From contig NZ_JAJJMM010000001.1 in assembly GCF_020905295.1 (NCBI RefSeq), positions 310,001-374,000 on the forward strand: a stretch of 64,000 nucleotides of DNA. The letters run 5' to 3'. The translations under genes were made by a program, and so were the position numbers. The notes under the pieces were generated by a model that made no database searches, was not told where the DNA came from, and worked only from the letters and a program-made list of their open reading frames with translations. Shown piece by piece: positions 25,130 through 33,700 of the stretch. Source of the stretch: Flavobacterium piscisymbiosum (GTDB taxonomy: Bacteria > Bacteroidota > Bacteroidia > Flavobacteriales > Flavobacteriaceae). Each line of letters starts with the position of its first letter. Position 1 is the first letter of the stretch.

Positions 25130-26221
25130 CTATAAACTATCCACCTCAATTTTCGTCAATTCAGACAATTGTAAAATTCGGGAAACATCATTTTTATTCG
25201 CCACAAAAAACAAATAATTATCTCCATGAGTATCATAACTCATCAATTCAAGACCTCTTTTCTCTAAAGCCGATTGAATGTAAGGAAACAAATCATGGCT
25301 ATAGGTTTCTTCGGGATAATCGAAATTAAGATCTTCGCCAATCATTTCTGAAATAAAATATTCAGCATCTTCAGGATCAAATTTCCAGTCGCTGTTCCAG
25401 GCATCGATACTTTCAAAAAAGTCCCATTGTCCTTTCACGATATCATGATATTCTGTATGTCCTTTTTTAAAATTCTTTAAAAGTTTCTTCGATTGCTTTT
25501 GAACCAATTTTTCATCGACATCTCCTCTTGAAACCAATTTTATAAACTCTTCAAAAGTTTCCTGCGTAACTTCAACTTCTTCAGGTAATAAACTTTCTGC
25601 TGAAGGAAGCTCAATTTCTTTGGGTAATTCAATTTTTACATATTCGCATATTCCCTGCAAAACCTTCTCAAACTCTTTGAAACCTATTTTCTGAGTATCG
25701 TTTTTTGGATCCTTTATATCGATAGATTCCGTATCTAATATTCCTTTGGTGTAATCCAGAAAAAAACTATTATTATAGAGCATTCTAAAATCGTTAGTTT
25801 CTAAACTATTCGTACAACAAAAAAAGATAACGAAATTATGCAAAACATGTTTCAGGTACTTTTTAGCTTCCGGGGTTGGCTCTGTATAAAACTGAATATG
25901 AATATAATCGTATTCCAATTCCTGAAGCATCTGCTCTTCTGAAACTGGTCCTATATTAATCTTTTTATAGATTTCGTTTAAAACTTCGTAGGCATTTTTA
26001 TAACCTGCCTTTTTAATTTCATTTTGGGCCTCTTCATAATTAAATGAACCGGGAAATGAATATAAATTCACTAAAACAGTATCATGAATTCCTTTTATCT
26101 TAAACTCCAGTTTATTATTCTCATTATACAAATAAGTATAAATAGCATCAACAACATCAAAAGAAACAATCGATTTTGGATCGTTATTTCGACCAAATAA
26201 ATTAGAAAAGAAGTCTTTCAT
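25130..26221 (-). CDS. Conserved hypothetical protein with DUF6630-like C-terminus
   Basis: A 363-residue soluble, acidic protein without signal or membrane segments. The C-terminal part (about 270-350: WDFFESIDAWNSDWKFDPED to YDTHGDNYLFFVANKND) resembles, from memory, the DUF6630 family. The N-terminal 200 residues are unrecognised. It follows the FAD dehydrogenase gene by 8 bases and so is probably its operon partner. Function is unknown. Confidence 0.7.
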   Translation of the reverse strand: MKDFFSNLFGRNNDPKSIVSFDVVDAIYTYLYNENNKLEFKIKGIHDTVLVNLYSFPGSFNYEEAQNEIKKAGYKNAYEVLNEIYKKINIGPVSEEQMLQELEYDYIHIQFYTEPTPEAKKYLKHVLHNFVIFFCCTNSLETNDFRMLYNNSFFLDYTKGILDTESIDIKDPKNDTQKIGFKEFEKVLQGICEYVKIELPKEIELPSAESLLPEEVEVTQETFEEFIKLVSRGDVDEKLVQKQSKKLLKNFKKGHTEYHDIVKGQWDFFESIDAWNSDWKFDPEDAEYFISEMIGEDLNFDYPEETYSHDLFPYIQSALEKRGLELMSYDTHGDNYLFFVANKNDVSRILQLSELTKIEVDSL

Positions 26222-26229
26222 ATTATATA

Positions 26230-27789
26230 TTATTTTAAAGTTTCAGCAATCATCAAAGCGCATTTTTCGCCATCAATAGCTGCCGATATAATTCCGCCAG
26301 CATAACCTGCTCCTTCTCCGCAAGGATACAAACCTTTTATTTGTAAATGCTCATAAGTAATTGGATCTCTCGGAATTCGAACAGGTGATGAAGTTCTGCT
26401 TTCCGGTGCATGCAAAATAGCTTCATTGGTCAAATAACCACGCATCGATTTTCCGAATTCTTTAAATCCTTCGCGTAAAATCTGAGATAAAAATCCTGGA
26501 AATACCTGTCCCATTTCTACCGAAGTTGTTCCTGGTACATAAGATGTTTTCGGAATATCTGCCGAAACTTTATTTTGAGTAAAATCGACCATTCGCTGTG
26601 CCGGAACTTTCTGCGTTTCTCCTGCCAAATGCCAAGCTTTTTGCTCGATACTTTTTTGGAATTCCATTCCGGCCAAAGCACCAAATTTTGCAAAAGATTT
26701 AAAATCTTCCAATTTCAATTCGATTACAATTCCTGAATTTGCCGTAACCTGATCACGTTTAGATGGTGACCAGCCGTTTGTAACCACTTCGCCCGGACTT
26801 GTCGCGCAAGGCGCAATTACACCTCCAGGACACATACAAAAAGAGTACATTCCGCGGCCGTTTACTTGTTTTACAATAGAATACGGTGCGGGAGGCAAAT
26901 GTTCGCCACGATAATCGCAACTGTATTGAATACTGTCAATTAATTCTTGTGAATGTTCTGCACGAACTCCCAAAGCAAAAGGTTTCGCTTCTATAAAAAT
27001 TTTCTTTTTATCTAATAATTCAAAGATATCGCGCGCCGAATGTCCTGTTGCAAGGATCAATTTATTAGCCAGAATCTTTTCTCCGTTTTGAGTAACGATT
27101 CCTTCGACTTCATTATTTTTTACCAAAATATCGGTTACTCTGGTATCAAACAAAACCTGACCACCAAACTCGATGATTTTATTTCGAATATCTTCAATGA
27201 TTTTAGGCAATTTATTTGTTCCGATATGCGGATGTGCTTCTACCAGAATATCTTCTGAAGCTCCAAAAGCTACCAAAAGTTCCAGAATTCTCGTAACATC
27301 GCCACGTTTTTTAGAACGTGTATATAACTTTCCGTCAGAATAAGTTCCTGCTCCACCTTCACCAAAACAATAATTAGAATCTTCGTTTACCAAATGATCT
27401 ACGTTGATCGCTTTTAGATCACGTCTACGCCCTCGAACATCTTTTCCGCGTTCGATTACAATTGGCTTTAAGCCTAATTCTATTAATTGCAAAGCCGCAA
27501 AAAGCCCGGCTGGACCAGCGCCAACTACAATCACTTCCTGAGCCGAAGAAACGTCCTTATATATAGGTAGCTCTATTTTAGTTTCCTGAAAGGCTTCGCC
27601 TTGCAGATAGATAATCACTTTTAGGTTGATTTTTATCGCTTTTTGGCGCGCATCTATAGAGCGTTTTAAAATAGAAACATGTTGAATTTCCTTTGGAGAA
27701 ACCTTTATTTGTTTAGACAAATAGTCTTTTAGCAACAATTCGTTTGCAGCTATTTCCGGCGTTACCTGAAGTAAAAGTTCTCTTGGCAT
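26230..27789 (-). CDS. NAD(P)/FAD-dependent dehydrogenase, uncharacterised (COG2509-like)
   Basis: A 519-residue flavoprotein. After an N-terminal domain of about 85 residues comes the FAD-binding motif VVGAGPAGLFAALQLIELGL with the acidic end VIERG, then GEGGAGTYSDGKLYTRSKK, the second dinucleotide region LILATGHSARDIFELL, and the C-terminal GLYPCGEGAGYAGGIISAAIDG. A Cys-containing stretch MYSFCMCPGGVIAPC is typical of this family, whose reaction is not known. It leads an operon with the DUF6630-like gene. Confidence 0.88.
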   Translation of the reverse strand: MPRELLLQVTPEIAANELLLKDYLSKQIKVSPKEIQHVSILKRSIDARQKAIKINLKVIIYLQGEAFQETKIELPIYKDVSSAQEVIVVGAGPAGLFAALQLIELGLKPIVIERGKDVRGRRRDLKAINVDHLVNEDSNYCFGEGGAGTYSDGKLYTRSKKRGDVTRILELLVAFGASEDILVEAHPHIGTNKLPKIIEDIRNKIIEFGGQVLFDTRVTDILVKNNEVEGIVTQNGEKILANKLILATGHSARDIFELLDKKKIFIEAKPFALGVRAEHSQELIDSIQYSCDYRGEHLPPAPYSIVKQVNGRGMYSFCMCPGGVIAPCATSPGEVVTNGWSPSKRDQVTANSGIVIELKLEDFKSFAKFGALAGMEFQKSIEQKAWHLAGETQKVPAQRMVDFTQNKVSADIPKTSYVPGTTSVEMGQVFPGFLSQILREGFKEFGKSMRGYLTNEAILHAPESRTSSPVRIPRDPITYEHLQIKGLYPCGEGAGYAGGIISAAIDGEKCALMIAETLK

Positions 27790-27836
27790 TTTATTTTATT
27801 TATTCAATTAGCTTTTCTATTTATGAAAAGAACATG

Positions 27837-27844
27837 CAAAAATA
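27837..27844 (-). promoter_or_regulatory. Promoter -7 box for the FAD dehydrogenase operon
   Basis: TATTTTTG on the minus strand, an exact TAnnTTTG match 48 bases before the ATG. Confidence 0.4.
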
Positions 27845-27870
27845 CTATTTTGAACTGACTTTATATAATT

Positions 27871-27957
27871 AACCGCGAAGTGCACTAAGTTTTATTTTTT
27901 AATCTCGCAAAGTCACGAAGACGCAAAGTTTTTTATTTTCTTTGCGACTCTGCGTCT
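27871..27957. repeat. Dispersed repeat, family F (CGCAAAG type)
   Basis: Contains CGCGAAGTGCACTAAG, CTCGCAAAGTCACGAAGACG and the hairpin ACGCAAAG / CTTTGCG, then CTCTGCGTCT. This repeated word structure (CGCAAAG, GACGC) is familiar from other Bacteroidota intergenic regions. It lies in the divergent control region between the FAD dehydrogenase and the small gene at 28085. Confidence 0.65.
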
Positions 27958-27975
27958 CTATAGAAAAAAACTCAG

Positions 27976-27993
27976 TCCCGATAGCTATCGGGA
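27976..27993. repeat. Perfect 18-bp palindrome
   Basis: TCCCGATAGCTATCGGGA. A related 16-bp palindrome lies at 28053. Both share the TCCCGA/TCGGGA ends, as does the terminator at 10984. It could be a mobile short palindrome or a protein-binding site. Confidence 0.8.
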
Positions 27994-28036
27994 TAGTATC
28001 TCAGAACCTCAGTACCTTTTTTCAAAATAGACTTTG

Positions 28037-28044
28037 TACCTTTG
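28037..28044 (+). promoter_or_regulatory. Promoter -7 box for the small gene at 28085
   Basis: TACCTTTG, an exact TAnnTTTG match. The transcript would start near 28051, so the palindrome at 28053-28068 would form the very 5' end of the mRNA. Confidence 0.45.
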
Positions 28045-28052
28045 CCTCTCTG

Positions 28053-28068
28053 TCCCGAAGCTTCGGGA
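28053..28068. repeat. Perfect 16-bp palindrome in the leader of the small gene
   Basis: TCCCGAAGCTTCGGGA, 17 bases before the ATG at 28085 and just behind a likely transcript start. Confidence 0.75.
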
Positions 28069-28084
28069 TTAAACCTAAAAAATA

Positions 28085-28324
28085 ATGTCTAGAAAAATAA
28101 AATTGATTTGGGATTTCCGTGGACCTGCTGCTGCAAAAACAGCTGAACATCACGAAATTCACCTAAAAGAATATATCGCTATAGAAAAACTTCCGCTAAA
28201 CATTACGGGTTTTAAAATTGTAAACGACATGCATGCTACCGCTTTTATGGTGGTAACTGATGAAAATATGATTCCCGTAAGAGATGCTTTGAAACCGCAT
28301 CGTGGGGAAGTATTTGAAGAGTAA
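28085..28324 (+). CDS. Conserved small hypothetical protein
   Basis: A 79-residue soluble protein, MSRKIKLIWDFRGPAAAKTA to PHRGEVFEE, His-rich in the middle (TAEHHEIHLKEY, DMHATAFMVV). It could form a small alpha/beta fold. I believe similar proteins occur in Flavobacteriaceae, without known function. The ATG follows a promoter box and palindrome leader. A repeat of family H follows the stop codon. Confidence 0.75.
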   Translation: MSRKIKLIWDFRGPAAAKTAEHHEIHLKEYIAIEKLPLNITGFKIVNDMHATAFMVVTDENMIPVRDALKPHRGEVFEE

Positions 28325-28326
28325 TC

Positions 28327-28390
28327 AGTCGCAGTTTTCTGTCACAGTTTACAGTTCTGACTGAGACTGTAAACTGAGACTGTAAACTTT
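28327..28390. repeat. Dispersed repeat, family H, copy 1
   Basis: Arms CAGTTTACAGT and ACTGTAAACTG with a 10-base loop, then GAGACTGTAAACTTTTTT. A related unit with CAGTCGCAGTTT, TTTACAGT and CTGAGACTG lies at 33637. The end with six T residues could act as a terminator. Confidence 0.7.
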
Positions 28391-28391
28391 T

Positions 28392-30587
28392 TTAGTTCGC
28401 TACTTCACTAATAAACTTAATACGCATTAAACGTAATTCATCGATATCATAATCGCCATCGAATTCTTTAAGAGCGTCTTCGATTTTATCTGATTCTGAT
28501 TCCATGAAATAATCGTGAATTTCTTCTTGCTGATCGTCGTCAAGCATATCATCAACCCAATATTTGATATTCAGTTTTGTACCTGCGTAAACAATCTGTT
28601 CCATTTCTTTGATCAAAGCATCCATCGAAAGTCCTTTTGCAGAAGCAATATCATTTAGGGATAATTTTCGATCTATATTCTGAATAATATATAATTTATT
28701 GGCTGAATTTACTCCGGTAGATTTTACCACTAAATCGTCTGGACGAATAATATCATTATCTTCTACATAACGATTTATCAGAGTTACGAAGTCGTTACCA
28801 TATTTCTTGGCTTTTCCTTCTCCAACACCGTGAATGTTATATAACTCGGTTAAAGTAATTGGGTATTTTAAAGCCATATCCTCAAGAGAAGGATCCTGAA
28901 AAACCACAAACGGAGGAACTCCCAGTTTTTTCGCTACTTTTTTACGTAGTTCTCGCAACATTCCCATCAAGACTTCATCAGCAGTTCCTGATGATTTTGC
29001 TGCGGTAACGATTGCTTCATCTTCAGATTCATTGTATTCATGATCTTCAGACATCATAAATGAAACTGGCTTTTTAATAAAGTTCAAACCTTCTTTAGTG
29101 ATTTTTACCACTCCGTAGGTTTCAATATCTTTAGATAAATATCCCGCTACAAGAACTTGTCGCAACAATGCCATCCAGTATTTCTCGTCATGGTCTGATC
29201 CTGAACCAAAAAAGGATTGCGTATCTGTTTTATGCGCTTTAATTACAGCATTAACTCTACCTATTAAAGTAAAGACAATTTCTTTAGACTTATATATATG
29301 TTTGGTATCGCGAACAATTTCAAGCAATTTAACCGCCTGATCTTTTGCTTCAACTTTAGTTTTAGGATTACGAACGTTGTCATCCATATCTGCACCTTCA
29401 CCGGTTTCGCTGTCAAACTCTTCACCAAAATAGTGCAATAAGAATTTTCTGCGCGACATCGAGGTTTCGGCGTAAGCCACAACTTCCTGCAATAAAGCAA
29501 AACCTATTTCTTGTTCGGCAACTGGTTTCCCGGACATAAATTTTTCCAGCTTTTCTACATCTTTATAAGAGTAATAAGCAAGACAATGTCCTTCGCCTCC
29601 ATCACGGCCGGCACGACCCGTTTCCTGATAGTAACTTTCGAGTGATTTTGGAATATCATGATGAATTACAAAACGAACGTCTGGTTTATCAATTCCCATC
29701 CCGAAGGCAATTGTTGCTACAACCACATCTACATCCTCCATCAAAAACATATCCTGATGTTTGGCTCGTGTTTTAGCATCTAAACCTGCGTGATAAGGAA
29801 CCGCACTGATTCCGTTTACTTGTAAAACTTCGGCAATCGATTCGACTTTTTTACGGCTTAAGCAGTAAATAATTCCGGATTTGCCTTTATGTTGTTTGAT
29901 AAACCGAATAATATCCGATTCTATATTTTTAGTTTTTGTACGAACTTCGTAATATAAGTTTGGTCTGTTGAATGACGCTTTAAAAGTATTTGCATCAGAC
30001 ATGTCCAGGTTTTTAAGGATATCTTCCTGAACTTTTGGGGTTGCAGTTGCTGTAAGTCCAATAATAGGTACTTGCCCCAATTGCTTGATTATATTTTTCA
30101 GATTTCTGTATTCAGGCCTAAAATCATGACCCCATTCTGAAATACAATGCGCCTCATCAATAGCCACAAACGAAATGGGCACACTTTGTAAAAAAGCCAC
30201 ATATTCTTCTTTTGTTAAAGATTCCGGTGCCACATACAAAAGTTTGGTCAAACCAGAAGTAATGTCTTTTTTCACTTGTGCGATTTCTGTTTTGGTAAGA
30301 GAGGAATTTAACACATGCGCAATTCCGTTTTCTGAAGAAAGGCTTCGAATCGCATCAACCTGATTTTTCATCAAAGCAATTAAAGGAGAAACAACAATAG
30401 CTGTTCCGTCCTGAATTAAAGCGGGTAATTGATAACAAAGAGACTTTCCTCCGCCAGTAGGCATAATTACAAAAGTATTCGTTTTACCTAAAATACTTGT
30501 AATGACTTGCTCCTGCAAGCCCTTAAATTGGCTAAAGCCGAAATACTTCTTTAATTCCTTGTGTATTTCAATTTCGTTTGAATTCAT
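28392..30587 (-). CDS. recQ: ATP-dependent DNA helicase RecQ
   Basis: Unwinds DNA in recombination and repair. The 731-residue protein has Walker A TGGGKS (44-49), the DEAH box in AIDEAHCISEWGHDFRPEY (142-160), the helicase C motif YYQETGRAGRDG, an RQC/winged-helix region, and an HRDC domain (TLTELYNIHGVGEGKAKKYG). The zinc-binding cysteines of E. coli RecQ are not evident. The last 110 residues are a Bacteroidota-type extension, very acidic near the end. Divergent from kpsF. Confidence 0.95.
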   Translation of the reverse strand: MNSNEIEIHKELKKYFGFSQFKGLQEQVITSILGKTNTFVIMPTGGGKSLCYQLPALIQDGTAIVVSPLIALMKNQVDAIRSLSSENGIAHVLNSSLTKTEIAQVKKDITSGLTKLLYVAPESLTKEEYVAFLQSVPISFVAIDEAHCISEWGHDFRPEYRNLKNIIKQLGQVPIIGLTATATPKVQEDILKNLDMSDANTFKASFNRPNLYYEVRTKTKNIESDIIRFIKQHKGKSGIIYCLSRKKVESIAEVLQVNGISAVPYHAGLDAKTRAKHQDMFLMEDVDVVVATIAFGMGIDKPDVRFVIHHDIPKSLESYYQETGRAGRDGGEGHCLAYYSYKDVEKLEKFMSGKPVAEQEIGFALLQEVVAYAETSMSRRKFLLHYFGEEFDSETGEGADMDDNVRNPKTKVEAKDQAVKLLEIVRDTKHIYKSKEIVFTLIGRVNAVIKAHKTDTQSFFGSGSDHDEKYWMALLRQVLVAGYLSKDIETYGVVKITKEGLNFIKKPVSFMMSEDHEYNESEDEAIVTAAKSSGTADEVLMGMLRELRKKVAKKLGVPPFVVFQDPSLEDMALKYPITLTELYNIHGVGEGKAKKYGNDFVTLINRYVEDNDIIRPDDLVVKSTGVNSANKLYIIQNIDRKLSLNDIASAKGLSMDALIKEMEQIVYAGTKLNIKYWVDDMLDDDQQEEIHDYFMESESDKIEDALKEFDGDYDIDELRLMRIKFISEVAN

Positions 30588-30611
30588 TCTTTATATTAAT
30601 GGTATTTTGTA

Positions 30612-30619
30612 TAAATTTG
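30612..30619 (+). promoter_or_regulatory. Promoter -7 box for the kpsF-tatC-lptB cluster
   Basis: TAAATTTG, an exact TAnnTTTG match. A transcript starting near 30626 excludes ATG codons at 30578 and 30599 as starts and favours TTG at 30674. Confidence 0.5.
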
Positions 30620-30673
30620 CAACACATAAAGATACAACTTTCTTTTATACATACAAATTTAAAATATCCTGTT

Positions 30674-31639
30674 TTGATTACAAAAGAAAATATATTGGCG
30701 ATTGCCAAGAAAACCATACTCTCTGAAAGTGAAGCAATTACAAAATTAATTGATTTTTTAGACGAAAATTTTTACGAAGCTGTCCAACGTATTTATGAAA
30801 CCAAAGGTCGTTTGATCGTTACGGGCATCGGAAAAAGCGCCATCATCGCTCAAAAAATGGTAGCCACTTTTAACTCTACCGGAACACCATCTATGTTTTT
30901 ACATGCCTCTGAAGCCATTCATGGTGATTTAGGGATGATACAAAACGAAGACATCATTATTTGCATCTCAAAAAGCGGAAATAGTCCTGAAATTAAAGTT
31001 TTGGTTCCGTTATTAAAACGCTTTGGAAATACTTTGATTGCCATAACAGGAAATGTAACTTCGTTTTTAGCAAAAGGTTCTGACTATGTTTTGAACACAA
31101 CCGTTGAAATGGAAGCTTGCCCAATAAATTTAGCGCCAACAAACAGTACCACAGCACAACTTGTTATGGGCGATGCTCTTGCAGTTTGTCTGATGGAAAT
31201 GCGCGATTTTAAACCTGAAGATTTTGCTGTATATCACCCAGGCGGAGCTTTAGGTAAAAAATTATTGCTTCGCGTAAAAGATATGATTGAACATTCGTTA
31301 AAACCAATGGTTACGCCGGATACATCAGTTAAAAAAGTTATTTTTGAGATCTCTGAAAAACGATTGGGCGTTACAGCGGTAATCGAAGATGATAAAATAA
31401 TTGGAATTATTACCGATGGAGACATCCGAAGAATGCTAAATGACGTAGATACTATAGCTGACTTAACTGCAAGAGATATTATGTCAAAAAATCCTAAATC
31501 AGTATCTTCAGAAACTATGGCAGTTGATGCTTTAAATATTTTAGAAGATTTTTCGATTACGCAGCTTATTGTTGCAGACAATGGTGAGTACAAAGGAGTA
31601 TTACATTTACATGACATTTTAAAAGAAGGAATCGTATAA
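30674..31639 (+). CDS. kpsF: Arabinose-5-phosphate isomerase (KpsF/GutQ/KdsD family)
   Basis: Makes arabinose-5-phosphate for KDO, the inner core sugar of LPS. It has an SIS domain (GIGKSAIIAQKMVATFNSTG, HASEAIHGDLGM, CISKSGNSPEIK) and two CBS domains (about 200-320). I chose TTG at 30674, giving the usual 321 residues. An in-frame ATG at 30578 would add 32 residues, overlap recQ and lie before the promoter box. Its stop overlaps the tatC ATG by one base. Confidence 0.9.
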   Translation: MITKENILAIAKKTILSESEAITKLIDFLDENFYEAVQRIYETKGRLIVTGIGKSAIIAQKMVATFNSTGTPSMFLHASEAIHGDLGMIQNEDIIICISKSGNSPEIKVLVPLLKRFGNTLIAITGNVTSFLAKGSDYVLNTTVEMEACPINLAPTNSTTAQLVMGDALAVCLMEMRDFKPEDFAVYHPGGALGKKLLLRVKDMIEHSLKPMVTPDTSVKKVIFEISEKRLGVTAVIEDDKIIGIITDGDIRRMLNDVDTIADLTARDIMSKNPKSVSSETMAVDALNILEDFSITQLIVADNGEYKGVLHLHDILKEGIV

Positions 31640-32454
31640 TGGCAAAAAAGAACCTTGGCGAGATGTCATTTTTAGACCATCTTGAAGAACTTAGATGGTT
31701 ATTAGTGAGAAGCACAATTGCAATATGCATTATGGCTTTTTTTACTTATTTTATAAGTGATTATTTATTTGATCAGATTATTTTAGGACCTATCAGGCCT
31801 ACATTTTTTACATATGTGTGGTTTTGCGATTTATCCCATGCATTGGGTTTCGCCGATAGCATTTGTATTACCGAACTGAATTTCATTATTCAGAATACAG
31901 AAATGGAAGGACAAGTAAACATTTTTGTATGGATGTGTCTTTTAGCCGGTTTCATACTTAGTTTTCCTTTTATTTTATGGGAACTTTGGAAATTTATCAG
32001 TCCTGCATTATACGAGAAAGAAAGAAAAAATGCCAAAGTATTTATTTTCACTTCTTCATTGCTTTTCTTTTTGGGAGTATTGTTCGGGTATTTTGTTGTA
32101 ATACCAATGTCTGTGAATTTCGTTGCCACTTTCTCTGTGAGTGATGTTGTAAAAAACCAATTTACATTAGATTCTTATATGGGAATGGTAAAAACAAGTA
32201 TTCTTGCGAGCGGATTGTTTTTTGAATTGCCTATCATTATATATTTCCTTACTAAATTAGGTTTAGTAACTCCTGATTTCTTAAGAAAATATTGGAAATA
32301 TGCCGTTGTAATTATTTTAATTGTAGCTGCAATTGTAACCCCTCCAGACGTAGTAAGCCAGACTATTGTAGCAATACCAATGCTGATTATTTACGAAGTG
32401 AGTATCCTTATTTCACGGATTGTTTATAAAAATAAATTGAAAGAAAATGTCTGA
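31639..32454 (+). CDS. tatC: Sec-independent protein translocase TatC
   Basis: The receptor subunit of twin-arginine export in the inner membrane. The 271-residue protein starts with the TatC signature MSFLDHLEELRWLLVRS and has six hydrophobic segments, with FPFILWELWKFISPALYEKERK after the second. Compared with E. coli TatC it has an enlarged first periplasmic loop (about 45-85), as in Bacteroidota. Its start overlaps the kpsF stop (TAATG) and its end overlaps the next gene by 8 bases. Confidence 0.96.
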   Translation: MAKKNLGEMSFLDHLEELRWLLVRSTIAICIMAFFTYFISDYLFDQIILGPIRPTFFTYVWFCDLSHALGFADSICITELNFIIQNTEMEGQVNIFVWMCLLAGFILSFPFILWELWKFISPALYEKERKNAKVFIFTSSLLFFLGVLFGYFVVIPMSVNFVATFSVSDVVKNQFTLDSYMGMVKTSILASGLFFELPIIIYFLTKLGLVTPDFLRKYWKYAVVIILIVAAIVTPPDVVSQTIVAIPMLIIYEVSILISRIVYKNKLKENV

Positions 32455-32800
32455 TATCGTACAAGAATTTAACGACTATCGTTCTAAAATGAACGAAAAA
32501 TTACTCGCTGATAACAACAAAATTGTAAAGCGTATTTTTAACCTTGACACGAATGCATATGCAGCCGGAGCCCTTGATGTAAAAACAAAAGAGCTTTTAG
32601 GATTAGTAGCTTCGGCAGTTTTACGTTGTGATGATTGTGTAAAATATCACTTAGAAACAAGCCATAAAGAAGGAGTTACTAAAGAAGAAATGATGGAAGC
32701 AATGGGAATCGCAACTCTGGTTGGAGGAACAATTGTAGTACCTCATTTAAGAAGAGCTTACGAATTTTGGGAAGCTTTAGAGGAAGCCGAAACTAAATAA
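32447..32800 (+). CDS. Carboxymuconolactone decarboxylase (CMD/AhpD-like) family protein
   Basis: A 117-residue helical protein with the AhpD-like redox motif CDDCVKYHLETSHKEG (CxxC followed by His), so a thiol-disulfide or peroxidase-linked role is possible. True decarboxylase activity is doubtful for this subgroup. It overlaps tatC by 8 bases and is translationally coupled to it, which hints at a link with Tat export of redox proteins, though this is only inference. Confidence 0.9.
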   Translation: MSDIVQEFNDYRSKMNEKLLADNNKIVKRIFNLDTNAYAAGALDVKTKELLGLVASAVLRCDDCVKYHLETSHKEGVTKEEMMEAMGIATLVGGTIVVPHLRRAYEFWEALEEAETK

Positions 32801-32805
32801 TTGTT

Positions 32806-32880
32806 AATACGTTTATTTGCTGAATCGTTTATTCGTTAATTTGTACCGAATAAACGATTCTAACGTTTAAACGATTAAAC
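32806..32880. repeat. Dispersed inverted repeat, family I
   Basis: Perfect 14-base arms GAATCGTTTATTCG (32822-32835) and CGAATAAACGATTC (32847-32860), surrounded by further CGTTTA and AACGATTAAAC words. It sits inside the cluster between the CMD gene and lptB and could attenuate lptB. Confidence 0.75.
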
Positions 32881-32887
32881 TTTAAAA

Positions 32888-33628
32888 ATGAAATTAAGAG
32901 CTGATAATTTAATCAAAACCTATAAAGGTCGTAGCGTAGTAAAAGGAATTTCTGTTGAAGTAAACCAAGGAGAAATCGTTGGACTTTTAGGACCAAATGG
33001 TGCAGGAAAAACAACTTCTTTCTACATGATTGTAGGATTGGTAAAACCAAATCAGGGTAACATTTACCTCGATGATTTGAATATTACCGATTATCCGATG
33101 TACAAACGCGCTCAACAAGGAATTGGCTATTTGGCACAAGAAGCTTCTGTTTTTAGAAAATTAAGTATTGAAGACAATATTTTAAGTGTTTTGCAATTGA
33201 CGAAACTTTCTAAAGAAGAACAAATTGCAAAAATGGAAAGCTTAATCGAAGAATTTAGCTTGGAACATATTCGTACCAACCGTGGAGATTTACTTTCGGG
33301 AGGAGAGCGTCGTCGTACAGAAATTGCACGTGCTCTGGCAACAGACCCAAAATTTATTTTACTCGATGAACCTTTTGCAGGAGTTGACCCCGTTGCGGTT
33401 GAGGACATTCAAAGAATTGTTGCCCAGTTAAAAAATAAAAATATCGGAATCTTAATTACGGATCACAACGTTCAGGAAACATTAGCGATTACTGATAAAA
33501 CCTACTTAATGTTTGAAGGTGGAATTTTGAAAGCCGGCGTTCCGGAAGAACTAGTAGAGGACGAAATGGTTCGTCGTGTTTACTTAGGTCAAAACTTCGA
33601 ACTTCGTAAAAAGAAACTTGAATTTTAA
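32888..33628 (+). CDS. lptB: LPS export ABC transporter ATP-binding protein LptB
   Basis: Powers extraction of LPS from the inner membrane with LptFG. The 246-residue protein has Walker A GPNGAGKTT, the LptB-typical YLAQEASVFRKLSIEDNI at the Q-loop, signature LLSGGERRRTEIARALA, Walker B FILLDEPFAGVDP, and the switch His in ITDHNVQETL. It shares a cluster with kpsF, so the region links LPS precursor supply and transport. Confidence 0.96.
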   Translation: MKLRADNLIKTYKGRSVVKGISVEVNQGEIVGLLGPNGAGKTTSFYMIVGLVKPNQGNIYLDDLNITDYPMYKRAQQGIGYLAQEASVFRKLSIEDNILSVLQLTKLSKEEQIAKMESLIEEFSLEHIRTNRGDLLSGGERRRTEIARALATDPKFILLDEPFAGVDPVAVEDIQRIVAQLKNKNIGILITDHNVQETLAITDKTYLMFEGGILKAGVPEELVEDEMVRRVYLGQNFELRKKKLEF

Positions 33629-33636
33629 GAAAGTAT

Positions 33637-33700
33637 ACAGTTTACAGTCGCAGTTTTAAGTTTACAGTTATTTACTGAGACTGAAACCGCGACTGAAAAC
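33637..33700. repeat. Dispersed repeat, family H, copy 2
   Basis: CAGTCGCAGTTT (33645-33656) pairs with AAACCGCGACTG (33684-33695) with one mismatch, with TTTACAGT and CTGAGACTG inside. It shares words with copy 1 at 28327. It is located between convergent lptB and the GH25 gene. Confidence 0.7.

Noticed and set aside
31234..31617. 127-codon minus-strand frame inside kpsF
   Set aside because: Antisense shadow of the CBS domains, which are well conserved on the plus strand.
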